Positions 36,788-46,554 of a stretch of 64,000 nucleotides of DNA are shown one piece after another. Below the pieces are notes generated by a model that worked only from the letters and a program-made list of their open reading frames with translations, searched no databases and was not told the DNA's origin. This stretch comes from Neisseriaceae bacterium JH1-16 (GTDB lineage Bacteria > Pseudomonadota > Gammaproteobacteria > Burkholderiales > Chromobacteriaceae): positions 1,191,032 through 1,255,031 of the forward strand of contig JAPDNP010000001.1 of the NCBI GenBank assembly GCA_025989215.1, written 5' to 3'. Position 1 is the first letter of the stretch. Each line of letters opens with the position of its first letter. Position numbers and translations under genes: made by a program.

Positions 36788-38167
36788 ATGACTATCAAAT
36801 TCTCCGATATCGGCTTGGCCCCGGCCCTAACCCAGGCTCTGGAAACCGCAGGTTACGAAAGCCCGACGGGCGTTCAAGCCGAAGCGATTCCGGCGGCACT
36901 GGCTGGCCGCGACCTGCTGGTATCGGCCCAGACCGGTAGTGGCAAGACTGCCGCCTTCCTGCTGCCGTCGATGCACAAGCTGAACAACCGCTCGGAAAAG
37001 CCGGGCAAAGGCCCGCGCGTTCTGGTGCTGACCCCGACCCGCGAGCTGGCTCAACAGGTTGAGAAGAACGCCCAGACCTACGGCGAAAACATGCGCTGGA
37101 TGCGCACTGCCTGCCTGGTGGGCGGCGCTTCGTTCGGTTTCCAGACCCGTGCGCTGTCGCGTCCGGTCGACATCGTCGTCGCCACCCCGGGCCGTCTGAT
37201 GGACCACATGCGCCAAGGCCGCATCGACTTCTCGCGCCTCGAAGTGCTGATCCTCGACGAAGCCGACCGCATGCTCGACATGGGCTTCGTTGACGACATC
37301 GAAGAAATCGTCAAGGCCACCCCGGCCGACCGCCAGACCCTGCTGTTCTCGGCCACGCTGGACGGCGTAGTCGGCCGCATGGCTGAACGCATGACCCGCG
37401 ACCCGCAGCGTATCGAGATTGCCCGCGTCGACGACGGCGGCAAGATCGACGAACACCTGATGTACTGCGACGACTCGCGCCACAAGGACCGTCTGATGGA
37501 CGTGATCCTGAAGGAAGCCGGCTTCGACCAGTGCGTGATCTTCACCGCTACCAAAGTGGGCTCGGAAGAACTGGCCGACAAGCTGTCCGACCAGGGCTAC
37601 CAGGCCGCCTGCCTGCACGGCGACATGCCGCAAAGCTGGCGTAACCGTACCCTGAACGACCTGCGTCGCGGTCGCATCAAGGTACTGGTTGCCACCGACG
37701 TGGCCGCCCGCGGTATCGACGTACCGACCATCACCCACGTGGTCAACTACGACCTGCCGAAGCAGGCCGAAGACTACGTACACCGCATCGGCCGTACCGG
37801 TCGCGCCGGTCGTGACGGCACTGCCATCACCCTGGCCGAAGTACGCGAACACCATCGCGTTCGCCGCATCGAGCAGTATCTGAAGCGTACCCTGCCGGAA
37901 GGCGTGATCGAAGGCATGGAGCCGACCCGTCGCGTACCAAAAGGCGGCAGCAGCGGTGCTCCGCGTCGCAACGGCGGCGGCGGTGGCTACGGCCGCAACA
38001 GCAAGCCGGGCGGCTACGGTCGCGGCACTGGCGGCAGCGGCACCGGTGGCGGCAAGCCGGCGGGTAACGGCGGCGGCTACGCTGGGCGCAAGCCGAGCGG
38101 CAGCGGCTACGGCAACCGCGAAGGCGGCAGCCGTGATCGTCGCGACGGCGGTCGTCGCTTCGACTGA
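36788..38167 (+). CDS. rhlE: DEAD-box RNA helicase RhlE
   Basis: The 459-residue helicase has Phe5 and the Q motif (TGVQAEAIP), motif I AQTGSGKT (47-54), PTRELAQQ, DEAD (157-160), SAT (188-190) and HRIGRTGR (332-339). A Gly/Arg/Ser-rich tail (about 385-459) has irregular GGYGR-like repeats that should bind RNA. It unwinds short duplexes in ribosome assembly or RNA decay. The start MTIKFSDIGL is the usual one; the open frame runs back into the leader. A strong bidirectional terminator follows. Confidence 0.92.
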   Translation: MTIKFSDIGLAPALTQALETAGYESPTGVQAEAIPAALAGRDLLVSAQTGSGKTAAFLLPSMHKLNNRSEKPGKGPRVLVLTPTRELAQQVEKNAQTYGENMRWMRTACLVGGASFGFQTRALSRPVDIVVATPGRLMDHMRQGRIDFSRLEVLILDEADRMLDMGFVDDIEEIVKATPADRQTLLFSATLDGVVGRMAERMTRDPQRIEIARVDDGGKIDEHLMYCDDSRHKDRLMDVILKEAGFDQCVIFTATKVGSEELADKLSDQGYQAACLHGDMPQSWRNRTLNDLRRGRIKVLVATDVAARGIDVPTITHVVNYDLPKQAEDYVHRIGRTGRAGRDGTAITLAEVREHHRVRRIEQYLKRTLPEGVIEGMEPTRRVPKGGSSGAPRRNGGGGGYGRNSKPGGYGRGTGGSGTGGGKPAGNGGGYAGRKPSGSGYGNREGGSRDRRDGGRRFD

Positions 38168-38181
38168 TCGTTCAAGCAAGT

Positions 38182-38210
38182 AAAAATGGCACCCTCGGGT
38201 GCCATTTTTT
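38182..38210. terminator. Terminator after rhlE
   Basis: AAAAATGGCACC and GGTGCCATTTTT form a perfect 12-bp stem around CTCG, followed by a T-run. Confidence 0.9.
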
Positions 38211-38338
38211 ATGCCCAACTGCCAGACTCCAGGCCAAGCGAGCCCGACAACAGTTGTTACTCTCCGCTGCGACGAATCACCCGCCCCTGCAAATAGCCAG
38301 CGCACCGACCTCAACAGAGAAGGTTTGCACTTCCAACG

Positions 38339-39349
38339 CTAGATGCAGTCGACGCTGGCTTCCAACTCGCGGATCGCATCGCGTGTCACCCGCACCGGCA
38401 CCACGACCCGTCGCTCCGGCGTCGCCTGACCGGCCTCCACCTCCTCGAAACACAGCAGATTCTGCGCGCTGGCACTTTCCTCCTCCTGCACGATACCCAT
38501 TCGGTCCAGATGCAGCGAGGCGCGATTGACGCTCAAGAGCCGCTCCGGCTCCCCCACCCATTCGGCCACCTCGGCCAGCCGGCTCGGCAACTCGACCGTT
38601 GCCTTGAGCGGAGCCAGCTCATCCTCCACCTTGATAAGCTTCGCCTCCAGGGTAGCCAGGTCGCAGTCTTTTTCATCACCGTTCTGCGTACCGTCGATCA
38701 CGATGCACTGGCCAGTGCGGCGCAATGCATCCACCTTCAACGACAGGCGCTGTCGATCGGCTTCCAGCTGCTGACGGCGCCGGTCCTGTTCGGCCAACTT
38801 GCTCGCCACCACCTCGGTCAGCAGCTTCACCCCGCGCTTGCGTAGCGCAAGGGCGAATGCCTCCTGTGTCGGCTCAGCCAGCACCAGCCGGTGGGCATCG
38901 AAACTCACCACGGTCTGCAGTACATCGGCACACAGCGAGCCATTGTGGTCATTGCCCATGCCGAAACGCGACTTCTCGCTGCGCTGCATCACCAGCAGCG
39001 CAAACGCCTCATCCCCCAGCCGTGGCTGGGCGAAGAATTCGGACAACGACGCACTATTGTCGATGGCGGCCAGTAGGCTGGCTGGCGAGGAAAAGAACAT
39101 TCCCAGCCGGGAATCCATCGTGAAATGGCGCAAGGACAGCTCCAGCGGCTCGGGGATGTGCGTAGTGAAGGTGTCGGCATAGCTGAGCAAGCGCGACAGC
39201 GGCTCCAGCAACACCTTGCGATAGTTGGACAACAGACCGAGCTTGGGATCGATCGCCTGGATAAAGGGATCGATCGCCGCGCGAACCTCGGCTGCGTTCT
39301 TGATAGATGGGCGGATCAGGCCCAGGCGACGAAGCAGAGAAACAGGCAT
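38339..39349 (-). CDS. Hypothetical protein with a central coiled coil
   Basis: I do not recognise this protein (336 residues from the chosen ATG at 39349; a GTG at 39379 would add ten). The N-terminal 170 residues are mixed and mostly helical, without signal peptide or membrane span. Residues about 180-265 form a charged helix with heptad-like spacing (KLAEQDRRRQQLEADRQ; TLEAKLIKVEDEL). The C-terminus ends in strand-rich sequence (ERRVVVPVRVTRDAI). It stands alone between rhlE and the RND operon. A cytoplasmic structural or regulatory role is possible. Confidence 0.6.
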   Translation of the reverse strand: MPVSLLRRLGLIRPSIKNAAEVRAAIDPFIQAIDPKLGLLSNYRKVLLEPLSRLLSYADTFTTHIPEPLELSLRHFTMDSRLGMFFSSPASLLAAIDNSASLSEFFAQPRLGDEAFALLVMQRSEKSRFGMGNDHNGSLCADVLQTVVSFDAHRLVLAEPTQEAFALALRKRGVKLLTEVVASKLAEQDRRRQQLEADRQRLSLKVDALRRTGQCIVIDGTQNGDEKDCDLATLEAKLIKVEDELAPLKATVELPSRLAEVAEWVGEPERLLSVNRASLHLDRMGIVQEEESASAQNLLCFEEVEAGQATPERRVVVPVRVTRDAIRELEASVDCI

Positions 39350-39592
39350 GGCAGATACCGACGGTTTGGCGCAAATCACGCCGCAATGCTGCCATGATAC
39401 GGGCCAGAACCATGCCTGGGAAGAAATGGACGCGCCGCAGCACCTGCAGAAACAAGGATTTAGGCAAAAGATTGACCCACATCACCGTCCCTACGAAATC
39501 AGGCAAGAGGCCGGGCAAAGCCTCGACGCTCCTCTGCAGCAGGCGACACGTGCCGAAGCACCACAGCAGATCGGCAAGACCGGTATCTATGC

Positions 39593-42500
39593 TCACGCAT
39601 CGTTCTGATTTTCCGGCGCGGCGCTGCCGTGACCCGCGGCGGCACGCGCCTCTCGATGGTGGTCGGCGGCCAGGAACATGTACATAGCCGGCACCACAAA
39701 CAAGGTAAACAGCGTGCCGATCGACAAGCCGGTAAAAATGACCAGCCCCATCGCGCGCCGCCCTGCGGCGCCGGCTCCCGAGGCAACCACCAGCGGCGCC
39801 ACCCCCAGCACCATCGCGGCCGTGGTCATCAAGATAGGCCGCAGGCGAACCGCTGCAGCCTGCTCCAGCGCCGCGCGTTTGGCGAGACCGGCACGCTGCA
39901 ATTCATTGGCAAACTGCACGATGAGAATGCCGTGCTTGCTGATCAACCCCATCAGGGTCACCAAGCCCACCTGGGTATAGATATTCAGCGTGGCCAGCCC
40001 GATATTGATGAACAGCAGCGCGCCGAACAGCGCCATCGGCACAGACACCAGGATCACCACCGGGTCGCGAAAACTCTCGAACTGCGCGGCCAACACCAAC
40101 AGCACGATGATCGTGGCAAACAGCAAAGTGGTCGCAAAGCCGCCGGACTCCTGTACGAACTGGCGCGACAGGCCCGAGTAGTCGGTCGAATAACCGATCG
40201 GTGCCACCTCCTTGGTGATGGTGCGCAAATAATCCAGCACCTCACCCTGCGAGACACTCGGCACCGTCACCCCAGAGATGATCGCCGAATTGAGCTGCTG
40301 GAAATGGTTGATCGACTCCGGCACCACGCTCGATTCGAAATGAGCCACGGTCGAAGCCGGTAGCACGTTGCCATCCGGCGTGCGCAGGTAATAGTCGAGA
40401 ATCTGCGACGGATTGAGCCGGTCAACTTGCAACACCTGCGGTATCACCTTGTAGGAGCGCCCCGCAATCGAGAAATAATTGACGTAATTGCCGCCCAGCG
40501 CGGCACTGAGCGCTGCGCCCACGTCCGACTGGCTCAGCCCGAGCGAAGCCACCTTGTCGCGGTCGACGACCAAGGTGCTCTGCGGCTGGTCGATCTTGAG
40601 GTCGCTGTCCACGAAGAAAAACATACCGCTGGCGCGCGCCCTGTCGAGCACGGCCTGCGCCACGTCGTTCAGATTCTGGAATGGCTCCGTAGTACTGATG
40701 GCGAACTGCACCGGCAGGCCACGGGCACCGGGCAAAGGCGGAAACTGGAACGCCGCCACGCGCGCGCCGGCGATCCGGTTCCACTTCTGCTGCAGTTCCT
40801 GCTGCAACTCCAACGCCCCGCGCTCGCGCTGGTCCCAAGGCTTGAGCAACACCCCGCCTATCCCCTGATTGACAGTCGGCACCCCGGTCAGCTGGAACAT
40901 CTGCGCGTACTCGGGAATGCCGCGTGCACTCTGGAACACCTGGTCCGCATAGTTTTGCATCTGCTGCAGCGTCGCATTCGGCGGTCCCTGCATCTGCGCC
41001 AGCACGATGCCCTGATCCTCCGGCGGCGCCAGCTCGGACTTCGAAGTCATGAACAGATACACCACCGCCCCCAGCAACAGCACGCCCATCACGACCAACA
41101 CCACCCAGGTGTCCATCAGGCTGTGCAACACCCGTTGATAACCTTGGTGCACCCGCTCGAACTGACGGTCGACGAAACGCACGAAGCGCCCGGACTCCTG
41201 CTCGGAGCGAAAGAAGCGCGCACACATCATCGGGGACAGCGTCAGCGCGACAATGCCCGACACCGCCACCGCCCCGGCCAGGGTAAAGGCGAACTCGGTA
41301 AACAACGCCCCCGTCAGCCCGCCCTGAAAGCCGATCGGCACATAAACGGCCACCAGCACCACGGTCATCGCCATGATCGGCCCACCCAGCTCCCGAGCAG
41401 CCATCAGGGCGGCGTCGAGCGGGGGGCGGCCTTCCTGCTTCATGTGCCGGTCGACGTTCTCCACCACGATGATGGCATCGTCGACCACCAACCCGATCGC
41501 CAGCACTAGCGCCAGCAGCGTCAGCAGATTGATCGAGTAGCCGAGCGCCAGCATGACGAAGAAGGTACCGATCAGCGACAGCGGCATGGCGATCACCGGA
41601 ATGATCACCGCGCGCAGACTGCCGAGAAACAGGAAAATCACCACCATCACGATCAAGAGCGCCTCGACGAGCGTCTTGACCACCTCCTTGATCGAGGTAT
41701 TCACGAACTCGGTGGTGTCGTAAACGATCTTGCCCGTCAGCCCGGTGGGCAGTTGCGCCTGAATGGCGGGAAACACATCACGCACCCGTTTGGCGACATC
41801 GAGCACGTTCGCATCCGGCGCCGTCTTGATGCCGATGAACACCGAGCGTTTGCCGCTGAACGCCACGCTGAAGTCATAGTTGTCCGCACCGAGCGTCACA
41901 TTGGCGACATCCTCGAGCCGCACCAGCGCCCCGTTCTTCGCCTTCACCACCAACTGTTTGAATTCGCCGACCGTGTGCAGATCGGTACTGGCCGTCACGT
42001 CGACGCTAACCATTTGCCCCTTGGTATTGCCGAGCGTCGCCAGATAGTTGTTGTTGCCCAGCGCGGTGTAGACGTCGGCGGCCGTCACCCCGTAGGCCGC
42101 CATGCGCTGCGGGTCGAGCCAGGCGCGCAGCGCAAACTGCCTGCCGCCCAGAATCTCGGCCGTCTGCACGCCCTCCACTGAGTCCAGCTTGGGCTTCACC
42201 ACCCGCAACAGATAGTCGGTCACGCTATTGCCGGGCAGCACATCGCTGTAGAAGCCCATGTACATAGTGTCGGTGGTCTGTCCGACCTGTACGGTGATGA
42301 CCGGCTGCTGCGCCTGCGGCGGCAACTGGTTGCGCACCGAATTGATCTGCGTGGTGATTTCGGTCAGCGCCCGGTTCGAGTCATAGTTCAGGCGCAGCGT
42401 CGCCGTGATGGTCGACACGCCAGTGGTGCTGGTCGACGACAAGTAGTCGATCCCCTGCGCCTGCGCAATCGCCGCCTCCAGCGGCTGCGTGATGAAGCCG

Positions 42501-42679
42501 GCCACCGTATCGGCATTCGCGCCGTAGTAAGCGGTGCTGATCGTCACCACTGCGTTCTCGGTGCGTGGATACTGCCGCACCGACAGGCTCGTCAGCGACC
42601 GCAGGCCCAGCACGAGAATCAACAGACTGACCACGGTGGCCAACACCGGCCGCCTTATAAAGATGTCCGTGAAGTTCAT
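39593..42679 (-). CDS. RND multidrug efflux permease (HAE1-type)
   Basis: The 1028-residue protein is an inner-membrane proton-driven RND pump: N-terminal FIRRPVLATVVSLLILVLG, two large periplasmic loops, and the proton relay in span 4 (LAIGLVVDDAIIVVENVDRH). Length and sequence suit the multidrug/MexK-OqxB-like group more than the metal group. It works with the adaptor and outer-membrane channel encoded upstream. Eleven bases separate it from the adaptor gene. Specificity is not predictable. Confidence 0.9.
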   Translation of the reverse strand: MNFTDIFIRRPVLATVVSLLILVLGLRSLTSLSVRQYPRTENAVVTISTAYYGANADTVAGFITQPLEAAIAQAQGIDYLSSTSTTGVSTITATLRLNYDSNRALTEITTQINSVRNQLPPQAQQPVITVQVGQTTDTMYMGFYSDVLPGNSVTDYLLRVVKPKLDSVEGVQTAEILGGRQFALRAWLDPQRMAAYGVTAADVYTALGNNNYLATLGNTKGQMVSVDVTASTDLHTVGEFKQLVVKAKNGALVRLEDVANVTLGADNYDFSVAFSGKRSVFIGIKTAPDANVLDVAKRVRDVFPAIQAQLPTGLTGKIVYDTTEFVNTSIKEVVKTLVEALLIVMVVIFLFLGSLRAVIIPVIAMPLSLIGTFFVMLALGYSINLLTLLALVLAIGLVVDDAIIVVENVDRHMKQEGRPPLDAALMAARELGGPIMAMTVVLVAVYVPIGFQGGLTGALFTEFAFTLAGAVAVSGIVALTLSPMMCARFFRSEQESGRFVRFVDRQFERVHQGYQRVLHSLMDTWVVLVVMGVLLLGAVVYLFMTSKSELAPPEDQGIVLAQMQGPPNATLQQMQNYADQVFQSARGIPEYAQMFQLTGVPTVNQGIGGVLLKPWDQRERGALELQQELQQKWNRIAGARVAAFQFPPLPGARGLPVQFAISTTEPFQNLNDVAQAVLDRARASGMFFFVDSDLKIDQPQSTLVVDRDKVASLGLSQSDVGAALSAALGGNYVNYFSIAGRSYKVIPQVLQVDRLNPSQILDYYLRTPDGNVLPASTVAHFESSVVPESINHFQQLNSAIISGVTVPSVSQGEVLDYLRTITKEVAPIGYSTDYSGLSRQFVQESGGFATTLLFATIIVLLVLAAQFESFRDPVVILVSVPMALFGALLFINIGLATLNIYTQVGLVTLMGLISKHGILIVQFANELQRAGLAKRAALEQAAAVRLRPILMTTAAMVLGVAPLVVASGAGAAGRRAMGLVIFTGLSIGTLFTLFVVPAMYMFLAADHHREARAAAGHGSAAPENQNDA

Positions 42680-42689
42680 CGCCGCCCCC

Positions 42690-43823
42690 TCATTGCTCTT
42701 GCGGGGCCGGGCTCGGCGAATTCGCCGGCAGCACCTGGTTGTTGATCAGCAGCGGCGTACCATTCTTGAGCTTGAGCTGGCCGCTGGTGACGACTTGCGC
42801 GCCCGCCGTCAGGCCTTTCTCGATCGCCACTTGGTCGCCACGTGTGGCGCCGGGGGTGACGAATACTTGCTGAGCCTCGGACAGTGCCTTGCCCTGGGCA
42901 TTAGGCCGCGCGCCCGGCCTGACGACAAAGACCGTCGCGCCGTATGGGCTATAGGTGACGGCCGTTTGCGGCAGCGTCAGATGTCGCTGGGGAGCGCCGG
43001 CATCGATCTTCACGTTCACATACATGCCAGGCAGCAGCCGACCCTCATGGTTGTCGACGCTCGCCTCCACCTGCACATTGCGCGTCGCGGTATCGACCCT
43101 GGGGTTGATCGAAGCAACCTTGCCGGTAAAGATGCGACCGCTGAATGAACTGCTCTCTACCGTGACCGCCTGGCCGACGGCAAGTTGGCCGATCTGCTGC
43201 TGCGGTAGATAGAAATCGGCATAGATCGGGTTGATGTCCTGCAGGGTCACAATTGCATCGCCCGGATTGACGTATTGGCCGGGGTTCACGGTGGTAATCC
43301 CCAGCCGTCCGGCGAAGGGGGCTCGGATCGCCTTCTTCTCGACGATGGCGGCCTGCTGCGCCACCTGGGCGTTCTTGCTCTTCAGGTCTGCGGCATCGGC
43401 ATCGAGCTGGGCCTTGGCAATGGCCCGGATCTCGTACTGTGCCTTGTCGCGGCTATAAACGGTCTGCGCCAGCTCGGCTGCCGCCTGCAGGGCGTGCAAC
43501 TGCGCGACGTCCGAATCGGCATTGAGCTGCACCAGCACCTGGCCGGCCCGGGCTTTATCGCCGGACTTGAAGCGCACCTCACGCACCAGGCCGGCGATCT
43601 CGGTAGTGACGTCCACCCCGCGCACCGCACGCAAGCTGCCGACCGCCGCCAACTGGGGCTGCCAGACCTGGAACGAAGCGGTGATCGTACTGACAGTCGC
43701 CGGCGGCGCCGTATTGCCCGCCATGAATTTCTGCATCATCTGCGCCTTGAACGCATTGAAGCCGACTAGGGTCGCCAACAACACGCCGACACAGGCCAGC
43801 ATGATCACCATGCGCTTTTTCAT
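42690..43823 (-). CDS. RND periplasmic adaptor (membrane fusion protein)
   Basis: The 377-residue protein has an N-terminal membrane anchor (MVIMLACVGVLLATLVGF), a lipoyl half-motif (TEIAGLVREVRFKSGDKARAGQVLVQL), an alpha-helical hairpin (about 105-165), the second lipoyl half (IRAPFAGRLGITTVNPGQYV) and a beta-barrel domain. It bridges the pump to the outer-membrane channel. Its start overlaps the channel gene stop by four bases, so stoichiometric coupled translation is likely. Confidence 0.9.
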   Translation of the reverse strand: MKKRMVIMLACVGVLLATLVGFNAFKAQMMQKFMAGNTAPPATVSTITASFQVWQPQLAAVGSLRAVRGVDVTTEIAGLVREVRFKSGDKARAGQVLVQLNADSDVAQLHALQAAAELAQTVYSRDKAQYEIRAIAKAQLDADAADLKSKNAQVAQQAAIVEKKAIRAPFAGRLGITTVNPGQYVNPGDAIVTLQDINPIYADFYLPQQQIGQLAVGQAVTVESSSFSGRIFTGKVASINPRVDTATRNVQVEASVDNHEGRLLPGMYVNVKIDAGAPQRHLTLPQTAVTYSPYGATVFVVRPGARPNAQGKALSEAQQVFVTPGATRGDQVAIEKGLTAGAQVVTSGQLKLKNGTPLLINNQVLPANSPSPAPQEQ

Positions 43824-45379
43824 CGATGGTTCTCCACGGGGGCACCGGCCACTCCCGCCTTAGCCTCGGGCGGCGGTGCGACATTCCACCAGCCCCCGCC
43901 AAGCGCCTGGAACAACGCGGCGGTGTCGGCGTAGCGCGCCGCCTGCGCCTGTACGAGGCTGACGGTGCTCAAATGGAACTGGCGCTGGGCCTCGATCAAT
44001 GCGAGATAGCTCAGTGCACCGAGCCGGTATTGATGCTGGACGAGGTCCAGCGTATCGCGTGCCGACGTCCAGGCATCGGACTGTGCGGCCAATGCGAGCG
44101 CGTCGGCGTCCAGTGCGCGCAGCGAATCGGCCACGTTCTGGAAGGCCAGCAATACCGCTTCCTGATACTGGGCTGCTGCCTGATCGTAGGCGGCTACGGC
44201 CGCGCGTTTCTGCGCCGTCAGTTGGCCACCATGAAAAATCGGCTGCAGCAAGCCGGCACCGATGCTCCAGATCGTATTGCCCGACTTGAACACGCCGGCG
44301 GGCGTCAGCGCTTCGGCACCGTAGCTGCCGCTCAGCGTCAACTGCGGGTACATTGCGGCGGTGGCCACGCCAATATTGGCGCTGGCCTGATGCAGCACCG
44401 CGTCGGCCGCCAGGATATCGGGGCGTTGCTGCACCAGAACGGACGGCAGGCTCACCGGCAAGGTTTGAGGCAACGTGAAGTCCGACAGTTTGAATTGCGG
44501 TAGCAAAGCATCGCTGGGGGGCCTACCAGCCAGCACGGCAAGCTGGTGGCGCACCTGATCGAGCGCTTGGCGCAGTGCCGGCAGATTGGTCCTCGTCTGC
44601 GCCAGCAGGGTGCGCTGCGCCAGCACCCCCGAGCGATTCACCGCACCCAGTTCGAACTGACGCGTCACCAGGCCCAACTGGGCCTGCTGAGAGGCGGCAA
44701 TCTGCTCGGTGGCCTCGATCTGGGCACGCAGCGACGCTTCCCTGACGCTTGCGGTCACCAGGTTGGCCGTCAACGCCAAGTAAGCAGCCTGCAGCTGAAA
44801 GCGCTGATAGTCGACCTGGGCGCGCAGTACCTCGAGCTCGCGCCGAGCACCGCCGAACAGGTCGAGGGCATAGGAGACGTTAACGGAAGCATTGTAGAGA
44901 GAGAAGTCGGAGCTCAGGCCCGGTGCGCCTAGCGTCACCCCCGAGACCTTCGAACGGCTTGCGCCCAGGCTCGCGTCGATGCTCGGATAGAGCGCTTTGC
45001 CCACCTCGACATTGACGTTCTCGCGCGCCTGTCGCAACGCCGCCTGGGCGGCGGCGAGATTAGGACTGTTAGCAAGCGCGTCGCGCATCAGCGCATTGAG
45101 CGGCTCACAGTGGAACAGCAACCACCACTCGCCAGGTATGTCCTGGCCGGTGACAAAACGCTGGGAGGCGCCCGCCCCCCCCGGAGCCGAAGCCGTCTCA
45201 CTGGGCTGCGGCTCGGGGGTAAAGCGGTCGCTGGCAGGGGAAACAGGTGTGCGATAGTCCGGACCAACCGCGCAGGAGGCCAGCGTCGAGACGATCAGTG
45301 TCGCAACGACGAGAGGAGCTGCGCCCGGTATTCGATGCCGGCGTTGTCTGTGAACGACATGCAGCAAGTCGTCGAACAT
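43820..45379 (-). CDS. Outer-membrane efflux lipoprotein (NodT/OprM family)
   Basis: The 519-residue protein has a lipoprotein signal with lipobox LASC (Cys about 36) followed by AVGPDYRTP, which is typical of NodT/OprM channels. Two duplicated TolC-like domains of long helices follow (AAAQAALRQARENV; VLHQASANIGVATAAMYPQLTLSGSYG). It is the first gene of the operon channel-adaptor-pump, the reverse of the most common order. The ATG at 45379 follows GAGGAGGCGG. A promoter with an overlapping dyad lies upstream. Confidence 0.9.
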   Translation of the reverse strand: MFDDLLHVVHRQRRHRIPGAAPLVVATLIVSTLASCAVGPDYRTPVSPASDRFTPEPQPSETASAPGGAGASQRFVTGQDIPGEWWLLFHCEPLNALMRDALANSPNLAAAQAALRQARENVNVEVGKALYPSIDASLGASRSKVSGVTLGAPGLSSDFSLYNASVNVSYALDLFGGARRELEVLRAQVDYQRFQLQAAYLALTANLVTASVREASLRAQIEATEQIAASQQAQLGLVTRQFELGAVNRSGVLAQRTLLAQTRTNLPALRQALDQVRHQLAVLAGRPPSDALLPQFKLSDFTLPQTLPVSLPSVLVQQRPDILAADAVLHQASANIGVATAAMYPQLTLSGSYGAEALTPAGVFKSGNTIWSIGAGLLQPIFHGGQLTAQKRAAVAAYDQAAAQYQEAVLLAFQNVADSLRALDADALALAAQSDAWTSARDTLDLVQHQYRLGALSYLALIEAQRQFHLSTVSLVQAQAARYADTAALFQALGGGWWNVAPPPEAKAGVAGAPVENHR

Positions 45380-45416
45380 TCGTCCGCCTCCTCATCACAC
45401 TTCGTGGTTGAGGCCT

Positions 45417-45450
45417 CTTATCTTGTCGTTACGCTAACCTGTCACGACAG
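45417..45450 (-). promoter_or_regulatory. Promoter and operator-like dyad of the RND operon
   Basis: On the minus strand GTGACA (45445-45440), 17 bases and GATAAG (45422-45417) form a plausible promoter. The dyad CTGTC-AC-GACAG (45439-45450) covers the -35 box, and TGTCGT/ACGACA (45424-45429, 45444-45449) spans the spacer. A repressor could block the promoter there; none is encoded nearby. Confidence 0.45.
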
Positions 45451-45704
45451 CGCATCGTCCCAGCCTGGTGATCGGCCTCTGCGGAAGAAGGTACACATGT
45501 GAAGGCTGTTTCAACCTCTCGAGCTGGGCAATGGCCGTGAATACTGACTCGATTGGGTTACTCCTCACGACTGGCGAAGCGATTGCCGCAAGCCGGTGAC
45601 AGAAAGGTCATGCCAAGACGTAGCATAGACCTTGCCGAGTGAACGTTCCTTGGCCTAGACATAATGACATCCACATCAGACCCTACTCCCCGGACTCCGC
45701 CTCT
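45451..45704. other. Non-coding gap between the RND operon and the barrel protein
   Basis: This divergent upstream region holds no convincing gene. A plus-strand TTGCCG followed by TAGACA (about 45631-45660) could be the promoter of the downstream barrel protein, but it is weak. I saw no hairpin with a T-run. Confidence 0.35.
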
Positions 45705-46499
45705 ATGCATAAACGCGCGTCGCTGGCCCTCTACCTTGGACTTGCCGCATTCCCGGCCCTGGCCGACTCCTCCCTGCCCAATGTCAGCGTCGGAGCCGAA
45801 GGCTACGTCGAACATTATCGGGAAACCGTCAACGGCTACACCTTCATGAAGGAGAATAGCCAGATGTTCGCGCTGATTGCTTCGGCTCGGCTCGACCTCA
45901 CGACAGACCAGGCCCTGGAGTTCTCCGGTCGTTACGGCCGTGGCAATGCCGACTACAGCAGCGACTCCGGTAGCAAAGATGGGCTGACCCGGGTCAGTTC
46001 CGATTGGCGGCTGACCTACAAGCATGATTTCCCGGCCGGAAGCAGTACGGTGACGCCGGAAGCCGGTTTCGGCGTGCGCTTGCTGTCCGACCATCTCGAC
46101 GAATTCCAGCCCGGCGGCTACCGGCGCGACTCGACCTACCAGTACCTGCTGCTGGGTATCAGCAGTCGCAGCCCCTTGCCCAACAATTGGGCGCTGGTCC
46201 CCCGGTTTGCTTATCAGTATCTGGTACGCGGCACGCAAAAGTCGCATCTGAGCGACATCAACCCCACCTACCCTGACCTGACCAACACCCAGCACAACGG
46301 CTATGGCCTGGAATTGTCGATGGGCTTCGAGAAGAAGCTGACCGACACCACCATCGTCGCGCTGACACCATTCTTCCGCTACTGGAACATCGGCGACAGC
46401 TCCACCGACACCGTCTCCAACGGCTCTGCCACCATCACCGGCAAGGAACCGAAAAACACCACCCAGGAGGCCGGGGTCGATGTCGCCTACCGCTTCTGA
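45705..46499 (+). CDS. Outer-membrane beta-barrel protein of unknown function
   Basis: The 264-residue protein has a clear signal peptide (MHKRASLALYLGLAAFPALA, cleavage before DS). After that come alternating polar/hydrophobic strands (YGLELSMGFEKKL; ITGKEPKNTTQEAGVDVAYRF) and a C-terminal phenylalanine, which mark a small transmembrane barrel. I do not recognise the family or substrate. I start at 45705 because the signal peptide begins there; the frame is open 22 codons further. It is monocistronic with its own terminator. Confidence 0.75.
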   Translation: MHKRASLALYLGLAAFPALADSSLPNVSVGAEGYVEHYRETVNGYTFMKENSQMFALIASARLDLTTDQALEFSGRYGRGNADYSSDSGSKDGLTRVSSDWRLTYKHDFPAGSSTVTPEAGFGVRLLSDHLDEFQPGGYRRDSTYQYLLLGISSRSPLPNNWALVPRFAYQYLVRGTQKSHLSDINPTYPDLTNTQHNGYGLELSMGFEKKLTDTTIVALTPFFRYWNIGDSSTDTVSNGSATITGKEPKNTTQEAGVDVAYRF

Positions 46500-46505
46500 G
46501 CTGGC

Positions 46506-46529
46506 AACGCCCCGTACTCACGGGGCGTT
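46506..46529. terminator. Terminator after the barrel protein gene
   Basis: AACGCCCCG, six bases, CGGGGCGTT forms a 9-bp stem followed by a short T-run. Confidence 0.75.
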
Positions 46530-46554
46530 TGATCCACAGTAGGCCTGCCTACAC

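Noticed and set aside
37940-38160. Repetitive sequence at the rhlE 3' end as a tandem repeat or CRISPR-like array
   Set aside because: It is the codon-level repetition of a Gly/Arg-rich tail; the units are irregular and there are no spacers.
39386-39596. Minus-strand frame between the hypothetical coiled-coil gene and the RND pump
   Set aside because: It has a hydrophobic stretch that looked coding at first, but it has no ribosome binding site, continues as a shadow into the next gene, and resembles no family.
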